A program made the position numbers and the translations under genes. A model generated the notes under the pieces. The model was not told the origin of the DNA. It saw nothing but the letters and a program-made list of their open reading frames with translations, and ran no database searches. 64,000 bases of DNA, from assembly GCA_025738555.1 (NCBI GenBank), contig JAOVFP010000004.1, forward strand, positions 1,798,001-1,862,000, in the 5' to 3' direction. The stretch is from Cyathus striatus (lineage: Eukaryota; Basidiomycota; Agaricomycetes; Agaricales; Nidulariaceae). Positions 33,983 through 46,477 of this stretch are shown in pieces. How positions within the stretch are numbered: position 1 is the first letter of the stretch; each line of letters begins with the position of its first letter.

Positions 33983-36547
33983 TGTGATATTCATTCGTTA
34001 AATAGATAGACGTTTCGTATCCTGTACATAGTGGTTCAATAGTAATGCTTCGTGTACCTTACATATTCGTCGAAGGTGATAATAAGCAAGTTTAATTATT
34101 GTACAGTTGTGAAACATCTATTGAACAAGAAATAAGTAATATACTGGGATCGAAATAAAGCCAGCTTTTGCAGCAAGGTATGTTAGAGAAGGTTGTGTCC
34201 TGGCTTGATCAGATTACTCGTTCAATCGAGGTGATTCTGCCGCGCAAATGATCCCAACGGTGTCCACAATGGTGTGGTTGAACTCTGGTTGTGCTGCGTA
34301 CACAGGACTATTCAAAGAATAGAAAGCAATCGGATGATGCCTCCCTGTGAATACTCGTATACACAGCAAGTAATTGAACGTAGCAGGGTGGTTCCGTGCG
34401 TATGTTGATCTAAAAATGGAAAATATCACGGAGAGATAACTAAAAACGCGTGCTGTGTGGGTGTGTGCACTATGAGAAGTAATGTACCCTCGGTGTGAAC
34501 ATACCTGATATCCCTTCATTATTATCACATTCACCATACACATTGGTAAAAGAAACGTTAACGAAGCCTACGTCAGCCGCTCTCGTTCCGAGTAAGAGAA
34601 AACTCCGTTTGCGCGACGCCGGGCCACATCCAGAGAAACCAGCGGTAACTCGTATGAGGAGAGCACAATGAGCGCAGGAGTATTCCTGGCACAGAAGATG
34701 AAGCAGTGGACCGGACTATGTCGACAATTATAGATTTGTTTGTATCCTGATAAGACAAAAGAGTTAGCTTCTGCGTATATCACTGTTTATTCGAATAGCT
34801 TTGCAATTCTATCACACGAGATCGAGGAGAGAGCAACAGTTTTCAACAGAGCTAGTACAATGCAAGAGACGCGTAGCTCATTTCCGATACAGTTCACGTA
34901 GAAATGAAAGCCCTAAGACGGTCAAGTGTGTTAATAAAATCCACCAATAAAACAAATCCAGCTACGAACCTTAGACCCTCACCTATCTCATCACTGTCCT
35001 TTAAATCTTCACATTCACGGGACATCTCCATGTCACCCAAGCCGTTATTGTAGATCAAATCCGTCTCATTTCACCAAATGAGTCGTACACTGATTGGATA
35101 GTGTACTTGAACTTGCTGATGCTACAGTAACAGAGCTTGATAATCTTGACGTGGAAGGCAAGTGACTTGGTTGCAACGTGAATGATACTTGGAATACAGG
35201 AAATCAGGTAAAACATCTGGAACAGTGAAGCTTAGACTCGTTAATTGAGCTTCGTGATTGAAGCCTACAGTTACGCCCTGGCAACAACGGTGTTTTGTTA
35301 AGTAAGAAGTCAGTTGAGCGTTCAGAGTCGATAATGCTGAAAGTATTGAAGACATTGAAATAAGAAGTTAAGCAGGGTTGAACGTTGAGCAGGGGGGTTC
35401 GACGCAAACCAGCCAAATTTAGCCTGAGCTTAACGACGGAAGGTATCGAAGTTTCCAGTCACGCGCACACTCAGTTTTCAAAGTTCGCACGAAGATTGCA
35501 TTCGATTTTCGGTTTCGAAGCTCAACGTCGTGCACAAGTCGTGCCGCATTCGCCGCCGTTGACATTGGAAAATGTACTCTAGTAACCAGCGGCCACTGCC
35601 ATGCCAGAGGGGTCTTCATTTCGTCCCTACTCAGTGCTCCTGAAGCTTTGAACAGTCATGCACATCTGAATTCTTATCCATGACTTACGCCGCGCATACC
35701 AGCATTACCACCATGCATCATCAAGGTCGAGCAACACGAAAGTCTAAGCGTAGCCCCTTGGAAACTGTAGTACGTATGACTGGCTAACTCCGGTAACTGT
35801 TTCTGGCCCATATTATGTGGATTTTAATACTAGGGGCCTGTGATACAGAACAAGTTGGTAAATGAGTGACTACCACCCTGGTCCCTCTTTCATCACCACG
35901 CTGAAGAATCATGCGACCTCCAACTACGTCACCGTGCCGTTCAACGGCGCAAATGCAGGCAACTGAGCAGAACTGAGCGTCTGAACAAGTATGTACAAAA
36001 CATCATGATCGCTTCTCTATAGCATTTCTTATCGTTTACTTATCCCCATAGATCGCTTCCTTGACGGTGCTTAGCCCTAAGCACACTAAGCACGTCATTT
36101 GAAATCGATTGATGCTTGTCTCAAGAACCATCGATGAGATCAATTATGGACATGTCGCCTCATGGCGATGCGATGAGGATACACGGTGTCACCCAGCGCT
36201 TACTTATGATCTGGTGAGTAGTCGATTCGTTGTCCCGGTCAGTCGCCCGTTGATTACTCGTAATACGAAGCTATCGCGACTAAGGAGTATCGTAACGTAG
36301 ACTAGCTCGTCGAAGATAATCGATGACTACATGACTGTCGTCTCAAATTGTCGATTTACCCTGTGTTACGTGCGGCATGGTTATCTTGGCAACGATTCGA
36401 GTGAGTATGCTGTGCAGATCTAGCTCCTAGACGATCGTGTTAGGATATAAATAAGCGATTTCTGGCACCGTATATAACGTGGTCGAAACAAGGCGTGAAC
36501 ATTTGACCCTCAATCGAACGTAGCAAGACATCAACATCTACAACTCG
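33983..36547. other. intergenic region between the TPR-CHAT genes
   Basis: No gene is supported in about 2.5 kb. Open frames of up to 109 codons (34214-34543 minus) overlap others on the opposite strand and lack motifs. The last 110 bp form the promoter of the next gene. It is not a copy of the duplicated block upstream of gene 1. Confidence 0.45.
36446..36454 (+). promoter_or_regulatory. TATA-like box of TPR-CHAT gene 2
   Basis: TATAAATAA 102 bp upstream of the ATG at 36548, matching the spacing in gene 1. Confidence 0.5.
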
Positions 36548-39500
36548 ATGAACGTCGAAACACTGTAAGTCTTTCGTAATTTAACGGTGCGATGATCAGC
36601 ATTTGAGCTCAACGATTTTAGGACCACGGTGAGAGCGAACACCGGGAAAATACTTAGGGAACTTGAAAATGTTGACGAAAGCAGAGATTATTCCAAGTAA
36701 GAAACAAGCGGTACAATGGTATCGTGTTACTAATGATCTCTTAGAAGCTATGCAGATATCCTGGAAGTTATCGGAATTATCAACAACAATGAGATTATCT
36801 CAGAAGGACTTGCGGAAAATGTACAAAACGAAATATGCTGGATATGGATGATTTTGGCGAAATCAACTTCGTTGATGTACCGTCGATCTCATCAAAGTAT
36901 TCGTGACTATATCAACCTCTCAATCGAATCATGGCGTAACGGACTAAAACATGCGGTACGGGAGAACAAGATAGATTGTCTCAAAGGCTGCGCTATGTCG
37001 TTATTGGAAAGATATGACATTTCTACAAACGTTCTAGATCTAAATCAAGCTGTAATTTTTTTGGATGAACTCTTATATCTCATACCGGATGGACATACAT
37101 CTATTCCAGAGATCTTGAATCTTCTGGGAACTGCATTAAGATCGAGATACCAGTGCACTGGAAATATTGAAGACCTCGTACAAGCTATACACAGTATCGG
37201 GAAAGCTGCTGAGCTGCTGTCAGAAGGACACGACGACATACTTGACATATTGGACAATCTTGGAAACACTTTAGAGAAAAAATTTGACAGTCAAGGGGAC
37301 ATTGAAGACCTAGAAGAAGTTATACTAATCAAGAGAAAATTAATTACACTAACTCCAGAAGGCCATTCTGAAATGCCAGGAAGAATGACTAATCTGGGAA
37401 ATTCACTACAGAGTAAATTCGAGAGAACTGGAGATATTCAGTACCTTGAGGATGCTATAGATATTAGAAGAAAATCGCTTGAAATTGCTGCAGATGGAAA
37501 CCATAATATTCCAAGAATACTTAGCAATTTAGGAAATTCATTACAGGCTTTATTCTCAAATAAAGGAAATATGAAAGATCTGGATGAAGCTATACTTGTC
37601 TACAGACAATCCATTGAACTTATCTCTGCAGAACACCCAGATAGGGCAAAAATGCTGAATAATCTAGGCAGTGCATTGACCACTCAGTTTCAGACTACAG
37701 GAAGAGTCAATATGGATATTCTTGAACAGGTGATATATTACAATAAGAAATCTATTGAGCTTCTCCCAAATGGACATTCTGATATTCCTGAACTATTGCA
37801 AAACCTTGGAAATTCACTAATGACAAAGTTTGAAATTAGTGGAGAAGTTGAGTGTCTACATGGAGCTATAAATAATCAGGCCAGAGCTGTCAGCCTTACA
37901 CCAAATAGTCATCTTGATATGCCTGGAAGATTATATAATCTTGGAATTGCACTACATATGAGATTTCAAAATGCAGGAAATATAGGTGATCTTGAGAAAG
38001 CAGTTGATTATATCAAAAAATCTGTTGAATTTACTTCCAGGAGTCAATATGAAACAGCAAATAGACTGAGTAGTCTTGGAATCATATTCCTAACTAAATT
38101 TAATAATACAGGAAATATGGAAGACCTTGACTATACTGTACAAGCAAGCATGGATTCTGTTGAGTTTGTTCCAGAGGGACATCCTCAAATGCTGGTGATA
38201 TTGAGCAATCTTGGAAGTGCTTTATTAGCACAATTTGATCACACTGGACATTCAGAAGACCTTGAAAAGGTTATAGATATCACTGAAAAAGTTGTGAAAC
38301 TAACACCAGATGACCACGTTGACATGCCAGGAAGACTAAGTAAATATTCAAATGCATTACTCACAAGATTTGAACATACTGCAAATATGGCAGATCTTCA
38401 ACATGCTATACATGACAATGAGAGGGCTATTGAGATTACCCCAGAGGGACATCCAGAAATGCATAGGAGGTGGGGAGTTCATGGACATGCATTGATTAAA
38501 AGATTTGAAGTTGAAGGAAATACAGAAGATTTAGATCAAGCAATATTCTCCTACCAAAGATCTATTCAGCTAAATTCTGAGGGACATTCTGAAATTCCAG
38601 GGAAATTGACAAATCTATCAATTGCACTCCAAATGAGATTTAATCATAGAGCTAATATTGATGATCTTGAGCAGGCCATATTTTCTGGGAGGAGAGCTGT
38701 AGAACTCACTCCAGAATGTCACAGTGATTTTCCTAGCATGTTAAATAATCTTGGAGCTGCATTGCAATTTAAATTTGACTATACCAGAAATGTAATAGAC
38801 CTTGAAGAAGTAGTAATTGTTAAGAAGAGATGTGTCAGATTGGTAACAGAAGGTCATCCACTGATGCCACGACTATTGAACAATCTTGGAAAAACGCTGC
38901 AAATACGATTTGATATACTAAGGGAAAAAACAGATCTTACCGATGCTCTGGCTGTTTGTATTAAAGCATTAAATCTTCTGCCCGACGGACATCCACTCAA
39001 AATAATGTGTCATTGCTCTACCGGAACAATTCTGAATAGATTGGGTTCATTTGAACAAAACCCTAACTACATTCATCACAGCTCTGTTCACTTTAAAACA
39101 GCTATCAAAAATACTGCATACCCACCACATACTCGCCTGTATGCTGCTCAACTTTGGGGTTCTCAATACCCTCTATTTCAACGATCTGATGAGATTCTAG
39201 ATGCCCTTTCAATTGCTTTCAACTTGTTGCCTCAAGTAATTCCCTTTACCTACACCATTGGTCATCGTTACGACCGATTAAAGGTTATCCAAGGTCTCAG
39301 TATTGCTGCATGTGCCATTGCAACAATATATGGTCAATATAAAAGAGCAGTTGAGTGGAGTGATCAAGGACGAGGTATTTTCTGGATGCAAATACACCAT
39401 CTTCGAAGTCCTATTGAAGATGTTTATGAGGTCAATCCTCATCTTGCTGATAAGCTACGGGACATTTCATTGCGCCTTCAAATGACTACAAATAGAGCAT

Positions 39501-40851
39501 ATACTGCTAATACACTGGCAAGCCGCCAAGAAATGATTAACCTGGAAACAGAGACTCAGAAGCATCGAACACTTGTTGGTGAATGGGAATATCTTGTGCA
39601 ACAAGCTCGGTCATATGTTGGATTGGAAAATCTTCTCATGCCTTCCCTTTTTCAGAGATGGTTAAATATATACCTACAGCTGGTAAAGTTATTATTGTCA
39701 ATGTTGGTCGGGTTAGCTCTGATGCATTGGTTCTATCAAATGATTTGACCAATGACATTGTCCACATACCACTCCCAACGTTCTCACATGATATGGCAGA
39801 AACTCTCCGCCGACTATTGCACTCTGAATTAAGCTCAAGTGAGATTAGAACAAGAGAGGCTCGTGCTGGGAGACCTGCTACTAGTGCAATAAATGGAAAG
39901 ATGCGTCACATTCTGTCAACTTTGTGGTTTAAGATAGTGGTGCCCATATTCAAAGGCATTGGAATACTTGTAAGCATGATTCCAGCGTTTATCTGCAACT
40001 TCGATGTCATTAACAGTTTGAACCAGAGTTTCCCTAGTCCTATAATTCGTCAACGTATATGGTGGTGTCCAACCGGACCACTAACATTCTTGCCGATTCA
40101 TGCTGCTGGTGTATATGAAAATGATGTTGTAACAGGCTCTATGATTTCGGACTACGCAATTTCTTCATACATTCCAACTGTCAGCGCATTAATGAACTCG
40201 AGAAGACATCAGTATGAACATAAAACATTTCAAGGAATGTTAGCGGTCAGTCAGGAAAACTATCCTGGGCTTCCTGAGCTTCCGGCCACTGTCTCAGAGT
40301 GTACGGCCATTCAAGAAGAGTTCACTAATAAATGCTATACAGTGCGACATGTAGACGGAAAGGAGGCTACACATCAGAGTGTCTTAGCACTCATGGAAAG
40401 GTATAACTGGATTCACCTATCATGTCATGGAAGTCAAGATTTGCAGAAACCGATAAATAGTGCATTCTATTTATATGGAGATAAGCTGACATTACTGAAT
40501 ATCATACAGAAAAATATCCCAAATGCAGACTTTGCATTCCTTTCAGCCTGTCAAACTGCATCAGGCTCCCCAGAACTTTCTTCGGAAGCAATCCATCTAG
40601 CTGCGGGAATGCTGGCTGCTGGATATCGCTCTGTGGTTGCAACGATGTGGTCCATCTGTGACGATCATGCACTGTTTGTCACAAAAACGTTTTATCAATA
40701 TTTGGTGGCGAACATAAAGGAAGGAGAGTTACCTGATAGTTCACAGGCAGCGGATGCATTACAATATGCAACGTCTATGTTGAGGGAGGAGTTGGGTACT
40801 TCAGATGAAGCCCTTATGACATGGGTGCCTTACGTACATATTGGCTTGTAA
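36548..40851 (+). CDS. TPR-repeat CHAT (caspase-like) protein 2, one apparent frameshift
   Basis: Paralogue of the gene at 29495, same predicted role. Exons: 36548-36564 (17 nt), 36622-36696 (75 nt), 36745-39969 and 40027-40851. The first two exon sizes equal those of gene 1, but the intron that follows exon 3 in gene 1 is absent. About 15 TPR-like repeats of roughly 45 aa lead to a HRYDRLKVIQ linker and a CHAT domain with HLSCHGSQD (CHG at 40423-40431) and SACQT (40543-40557), ending WVPYVHIGL. One apparent single-base deletion lies in the T5 run near 39648-39652 between NLLMPS and EMVKYIPTAGK. Reading through the 57-nt last intron is possible because it is in frame; its removal restores alignment with gene 1. 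The repeats make it a good candidate for length variation. It is followed 374 bp later by the convergent methyltransferase gene. Confidence 0.87.
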
Positions 40852-41224
40852 TTTATATTATTACAAGGTAGGTAGATAGTGAGTGTTCTGTATATTTAGT
40901 AAATACCTCTCTGTACACTTGTGCATACCGAATATTAGGTGAATATACGCCACTCGTTGTTGCAGTGTCTATGCCCGGCGAGCTACGGACACGGAAACAA
41001 AATTCTACACTGGCATCGGCAAAGTTAAAGTGGCGATACCGGGAAATCTGACATACCGAGTCCGACAGACCAGCAAGAATGTTCATGTATCGGATCCACG
41101 ATATCACACAACGTAAACGTTCTAGAGGTATTTCAAGATCTATAACTGATTGTAGTTGTAAACCCCTCCATTTATATTCTAAAGCACTGTATAGAGAAAG
41201 TGCGCAATTAAGTTGTAATTAAGT
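40852..41224. other. intergenic, convergent 3' ends
   Basis: About 370 bp between the ends of TPR-CHAT gene 2 and the minus-strand methyltransferase. No feature was seen apart from AT-rich 3' sequence. Confidence 0.5.
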
Positions 41225-42241
41225 CTACTGAGGCTTTTGTGCGTAGAAAACAAACCATCTAACATATGCACCTAGTGTCTCATCGAGCTCACCACCGAAC
41301 ATCGTCAGTAAATCATCAAATCCCCCCTCTGAGTTTACCACTCCAAACCCGCCAGCGTCCAGAACTGGAGACTTCATGGCTCGAAAGAGAGAGACATAGT
41401 TATCTCTAACCTGTTCCCCGTGCTGACCAGCCCACTTTCCCAACGGTGTCTTTCGCTCTTCTGTAACAACATTGATAAACCCTGCTTCTTTCAGTAGAGT
41501 TGGCATGTGCTTCCAAATATCCTCGAAGATATCCCGAGATGCGTAGAGAGAAGTGATCATATGCCGGACTCGTTCTGTCACCTCTCCGGCATGCCGGGTT
41601 CCTGGTTCGCAGAGCTGAACCCAACCTCCTGGAACTAGCATATCGTAGAGTTCGCGCAACTCGAATGCCCACTGTTCTTTCTTCAGAGCCGTAACGAATA
41701 ATCTCTGGTGAATGAATTTGAAGGTATTCTTCCATTCGTTTGGAAGGGTAAGAGTAGAGTGGATGCAAAAGTTGAGATTCGGGTGGCGCGTGTCCTGAGG
41801 GAAAAGTCTGTTTTCAATATCTATACCCTGCAGATGAACGTCGTTTGACAGGGTTTCAGCCAATTGTAGAAGCCATATTCCTAATAAAATCATGTTATAA
41901 AGAACGGTCAAACATAGATTAAGCACACACCTGTTCCTGCACCACAATCCAGTATCCTGTCTCCGCTTTCGAAAGCTACGGGAGCTAGAATAAGTTTTCC
42001 ACCAAAAGCCACTTTGTACAAATTGTGCTGGAGCTCCAATCTGAAATTCAGCTTCGATTAGTTTTACCGCAATTTTCAAGCAAAGCTGCCATTGAAGCAA
42101 TACTTGCCTCTGTTTCTCGATAATGTCGGAAGGGAGAATATACGTAGCACCTGGATACGACGTCCGTGCGCGTCGTGTGCTATGCTCGATTGTACTTCCA
42201 CTCTCGGAAGAGTGTTTAGGATCGCTGTTTGTACTCTCCAT
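41225..42241 (-). CDS. SAM-dependent methyltransferase 1 (LaeA/UMTA-like)
   Basis: Predicted class I methyltransferase using S-adenosylmethionine; acceptor unknown. Exons 42241-42108, 42040-41931 and 41880-41225 give 299 aa. The first intron begins GCAAGT instead of GTAAGT; exon sizes and homologous positions in the three paralogues downstream show that it is a real GC-AG intron. Motif I is ILDCGAGTGIW, followed by the acidic residue in QGIDIENR and the post-motif MLVPGGWVQLCEPG; GKWAGQHGEQVRDNYVS and the C-terminal DAGGFGVVNSE are shared with the paralogues. Reading the introns through also leaves an open frame, which could mislead automatic annotation. It is the most diverged and, by motif I (canonical GAGTG), perhaps the most conventional enzyme of the array. 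Confidence 0.88.
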   Translation of the reverse strand: MESTNSDPKHSSESGSTIEHSTRRARTSYPGATYILPSDIIEKQRQVLLQWQLCLKIAVKLIEAEFQIGAPAQFVQSGFWWKTYSSSRSFRKRRQDTGLWCRNRCVLNLCLTVLYNMILLGIWLLQLAETLSNDVHLQGIDIENRLFPQDTRHPNLNFCIHSTLTLPNEWKNTFKFIHQRLFVTALKKEQWAFELRELYDMLVPGGWVQLCEPGTRHAGEVTERVRHMITSLYASRDIFEDIWKHMPTLLKEAGFINVVTEERKTPLGKWAGQHGEQVRDNYVSLFRAMKSPVLDAGGFGVVNSEGGFDDLLTMFGGELDETLGAYVRWFVFYAQKPQ

Positions 42242-43163
42242 AGCAAACTACGGTTGACAATGAGGACGAAGAAATGTAGTGGGGATACTTTAAGCTGCTA
42301 CACATCATCGTTCATTTGAAATATTATGTCGCAAACATTCCGAATGCCAACTTTACATCGGCAGGTACCATTGAACGTATGTATGTCTGCGCTGAGAAGC
42401 CTCGTTGTCGTCGGCAAGAAAGTGTATCCGTGGCGCGAGAGAACCGGACACGGAGTACGGTAAGTACTTGTGTGAAGATTAACCGGGCCTTGCATGTCGT
42501 TATTCTAACCGGGGTAAGCATAGCGGATAAATATTATCATCGAGATCGAAGTCTGGAACGCGATATTTATTAATGGTATTTTTCGTGCTTGCGGGTGGAT
42601 ATAAAAGATACTTTGGGAATAAGGATGGGTCTTCTGACCGCAGAGGGTTCCCATATTAAGGCTCAGATGGGTGTCAGCTGCTCAATACACGTATCCACGT
42701 ATCGGAGACATTATTGTCATTTACATTTACATCCTGGCTTGTGATCTACATAGCCTTAGATGGTCGAAGTCATTTCAGTACCTGAACATTTATGAGAATC
42801 AACAGGATAAAAAATACTCTATATAAGCATGCTTACAAATACAACGGCATTCAGTCGCTACTAGCGGTACTCTTTCTGAGGTTCTTTTTCCAACTCTCTC
42901 CTTTGAATATCAGTGCAGCAATTGGCAAAAAGCACATCACGCTTCGATGAGCAATTTAAGCAACTAGTTGGCTTCAGATTTTATTACATACCAGATGATA
43001 GCGTAGATTGTAAACGACCACTGGAAACCGATCTTATCGTGACATGTTTCACTCTTCTGGATAATTTAAGCGGATAGATCAAACGCACTTTATCACCCAA
43101 AGGAATCCTTTTGTTTCAAGTAGTTATTCTCTGTAGAGAAAATAAACAAGAGAACAACGAAAC
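42242..43163. other. no supported gene
   Basis: Upstream region of methyltransferase 1 and downstream region of the transporter. Short frames at 42092-42573 overlap both strands without motifs. Confidence 0.45.
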
Positions 43164-45188
43164 TCACGAATAGAATCCCAACGGAAATCCAAAGAGTTGT
43201 CTAACAACGCTGGATTTACTCTTGAATCAGTAAATAGAGTCTGGGTGATAAATGCATAGGATCATGACCATGATACGTACTGAAAGCATAGGCTGACATC
43301 GTTACTTCGAGATTGATGGCAATCACTGCAGCTGTAGGTATATGTCACAGAGGAGACAATTTGAACTCGCATGTAAAGTTAGAAACGCCGTCGTGAGACT
43401 TCTGTAATATGAAAACACACTTCCAAAGCAAGCGACCGCTAAGTAATGATTCATTACATACATCAGTCTATTTTTCGGAACAGGGAAATGCTCGCTTACC
43501 CATTCCAATACAAGGGGCAATAAAACTCGTGGCATAATGTATCGTAAATCCATCTGATATGCCGGAGCTACATAAGTCGGTCAATATCAACTTCAACGGA
43601 TATACTTACATCTGCAGTGCTTCATTAGTAGTGTAGCACCACGATGATGAAAGGAATACATACATAAGAAGACCAACAGGAACGGTAATAGCACCTGGAT
43701 AGATCCCAAGCAAGCGAATCTCAGGAGGTGCGACCGTGTTTGTCATGAGAGCTTTCTTCCTAGCGCGTTGCATCATAAGGTCCGTGACATGCCCGGCGCA
43801 CATCTCACCAAGTGTTCTAGAATCATAATTAAATCAATAAAGCGGAAAAGGGTGAGATTTGACTGACGCTCCGACAAGGAGACTAACTCCATTAGCAAGT
43901 CTGAAAAGTTTATTTCAATGGGCAGCATGATACAGTGATAAATCAGTATTTACCCATTACGGACGGTGTCAAATTTATAAATTCTTGTGAACAAAGTTGC
44001 GACGGTTAGACCGGCCTCGATGGATGCATATCCATAACATACTCCACTATAAAACGAGTCAAGATTTATGATTCAAACCTATTCACTAGTGAACCCACTA
44101 GTATATTGCTGGAAATGCAACCGTGGAGTATCGAAACATGGACAGGGGCTTCACAAAGAAATCCCTGGCTGCGAGTTTTCGAGATGATGATCGACTCCAT
44201 AAGCGAATCCTTTGCAAATATGTAGTAAATTTCATCTTTGGTGGGGTGTACGGAGCAATAGATATTCTCGAGTTGTCGTCATCTCCCTTTTCATAATCGA
44301 CCAAGTCACATTTGATGTTTTGCGTATCGTTATCCCTATCGAATAGTGTTTCAGGAAGAAAGACTACACAAATAGCGAGCATAGCTCCTGTGAAGAAATT
44401 CAATCATCCATCATCCTACATATTAGTTCAGCCATACGTCGAAGACACGTACCGTTAAGAAAAGCTCCGACCCAGAAGCACCATCTCCAGCCCATTGATT
44501 TAGCCACATACCCTCCTATCTAAACCGTAACTGTTATCAGTTCCACACTAAAGCCGCACAGAGTACTGCAGCTTACAATAGGTGATATATGTGCTCCATT
44601 CGTAAGCATTAATGTAAACAATCCCATCGCCCTTCCGCGCTGGTGAACATAGAAGAGGTCGACCACTGTTCCTGCCCCTAATCCTAAAGCTGCCGCTGGA
44701 ATAAAGCCATTTATCGCGCGAGCTAGGATTAACGTTCCGTAGGACTTTGCTTTGGCTGACCCAATGGCAGATACGGTTCCAACAAGAAGGCATATCAAAT
44801 ATGCCGGTCTCCTCCCATATACATCCGCGAATGGGGTAATGACAAGTGGCCCAAGAGCACTAACGCCGATAGTAATAGTTGTCTGGTAGGTGGCAACCAC
44901 CGGTTCAATGTGGAACTCCTTCGAAAGAGGTACTACAGCGGGGTTGATAATTGTTACATTCAACGTTACGATGAATGTTATAAGGGCCACTTGTGCAAGT
45001 GTGGCAAGCTTCAACCACTATAATTAACTCGTAAGACGGATGAAAATAGACAAAATCAGCGAACATGTTCTAACCATAGGATAATTCAATGGATCAAGAT
45101 GTGATTCGGTTGGTTGTGGTACCAAAGGCAAACCGACATTGTCGTATTTGATGCAGCGCTGAGTGGTTGATTCTTCAGAGGGTTCCAT
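43164..45188 (-). CDS. MFS transporter (DHA1-like), decayed 3' part
   Basis: Predicted plasma-membrane drug:H+ antiporter-type exporter. Exons that keep phase: 45188-45075 (DPLNYPM before the first helix), 45017-44577, 44519-44453, 44387-44099, 44046-43954, 43900-43868 and 43816 to about 43661. They carry ADVYGRRPAYL (the loop 2-3 motif A region), GWRWCFWVGAF, FLPET, and GATLGEMCAGHVTDLMM. After VPVGLLMY the next matching piece GFTIHYATSFIAPCIGM (43553-43500) needs a donor phase that no GT gives, and a second off-by-one occurs before VRQLFGFPLGFYS (about 43205-43164). The last helix is not found. It is either a pseudogene or the assembly has indels here. It lies inside the methyltransferase array and on the same strand. 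Confidence 0.75.
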
Positions 45189-46006
45189 GGTCAACGAACT
45201 TGAAGGATGAAGAGGTTACTTCAAGCCAACAAAATTCATTAAGACTTTAACGGACCGGCATTACCGTAATGATATACATACACAGTGTCAAGGCAGAGCG
45301 AGTGCGGCAATATGCGCCAAGTGCTGCCTCTTGTCAGTTGTATAACACGGGAATCATTCGGTGAGAAGAATATCGATAGCCGACTGAATTTTATTCAGGG
45401 TTTATACTGCATATTTCTTTGCCGATAAGGATTCTCCTGCTTATTCTTCATAACCCATCAACTTCTAATAGAGCACGATATACCAACGGACGTACCGCCA
45501 GGACGCATCAATATAATTGATCTCCTGAATGGAAGAGAACTTTATAACACCAGTTTGACCCTCCCAATTGTAGTCGGTGAGGATAAACAGGAGATAAAGT
45601 GTCGGTTAGTAGTACTATTGTATATCGGAGTCGTAAGAACGCCTTCGGTTCAATGGGGATATTCGTGCCTCACCCATAAGCAGACACATGCAAAGCCCGT
45701 ATGGGAGCTTATGGGAGAAGCTTTTCCAATGTGAGATCTTCCAGCTCCGTGATTTTCCTCCGACAGCGGGAATAAATCTTGTTGATGAAAGCCTGAGGTC
45801 GAATAGAGAGGTCGAGGGCAGGTAGCACCGTATTTGATAGTTGGGGACGGATCGAGCATGACTACAAAGCTACGGCCCGGAGTACATACTGTAATGGAGT
45901 GGTACAACGAGAGACCTCCAAGTTTGGTTCAAGTTCAAGCCGGAACGTCACTTACAATTGGACGTTACCGTGACACCACATGCCAGCAAAAATAATTTAA
46001 TCGTTG

Positions 46007-46033
46007 AATCCTTCTGATTAAATCAGAAGGATT
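46007..46033. terminator. perfect palindrome AATCCTTCTGAT-TAA-ATCAGAAGGATT
   Basis: Twelve-bp perfect arms with a 3-nt loop. It could act in DNA or RNA, but eukaryotic genes do not need such terminators, so only the structure is claimed. Confidence 0.4.
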
Positions 46034-46095
46034 TGCCAAATAGCTTAAATAATGCTACATTCTCTTACTTGGAAGTGCCGGCTGCGACGGCAGAA

Positions 46096-46421
46096 ACCTT
46101 GCTTGCCAAAAGAAGTAGAAGAGGTAAAAGCAAAGATTTGAGTAATGTAAAGAATGGATGAGTAGTTTTATGTGTTGTGTTGCAGTTGTCTCAAAAAGAA
46201 ATGTCATGGGAGTAAATATGTCTAGGAGGGAGAGAGTTTGGGCGTCGAGATTCAGAAGGGCAGAGACAAAGGATACAAAGAAAAGGAAGGAAGATTCAGA
46301 AAAAGTGCTGGAGATGAGCCGAAGTGAGCAGAAAGTGTACAATGTGATCGTGTGAAAAGTCACGTGAAAGTCGAAAAGTGCAACCTATTTTCAACCAGGA
46401 GAGTACCTTGGCAAGCAAGGT
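46096..46421. mobile_element. possible 326-bp foldback/MITE
   Basis: ACCTTGCTTGCCAA at 46096-46109 is perfectly inverted at 46408-46421. No flanking duplication is evident, so transposon nature is uncertain. Confidence 0.35.
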
Positions 46422-46477
46422 GATTTATTGTTAAAATAAGTAAATTGTAATCTTTCAGTCCCACACTAATGTTTCCT

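Larger units (their letters stand above)
45189..46477. other. spacer with inverted repeats
   Basis: No gene is supported. A 12-bp-arm palindrome at 46007-46033 and a 14-bp inverted repeat pair bounding 46096-46421 are listed separately. The frames at 45650-45907 and 46055-46363 have no motif. Confidence 0.45.

Noticed and set aside
29495..40851. A link to the type III-E CRISPR-caspase system
   Set aside because: Only the TPR-CHAT domain order is similar; no Cas protein or array is present, and the resemblance is at family level.
42092..42573. Small genes antisense to methyltransferase 1's 5' end
   Set aside because: Short overlapping frames on both strands with no motif, partly inside confirmed exons.
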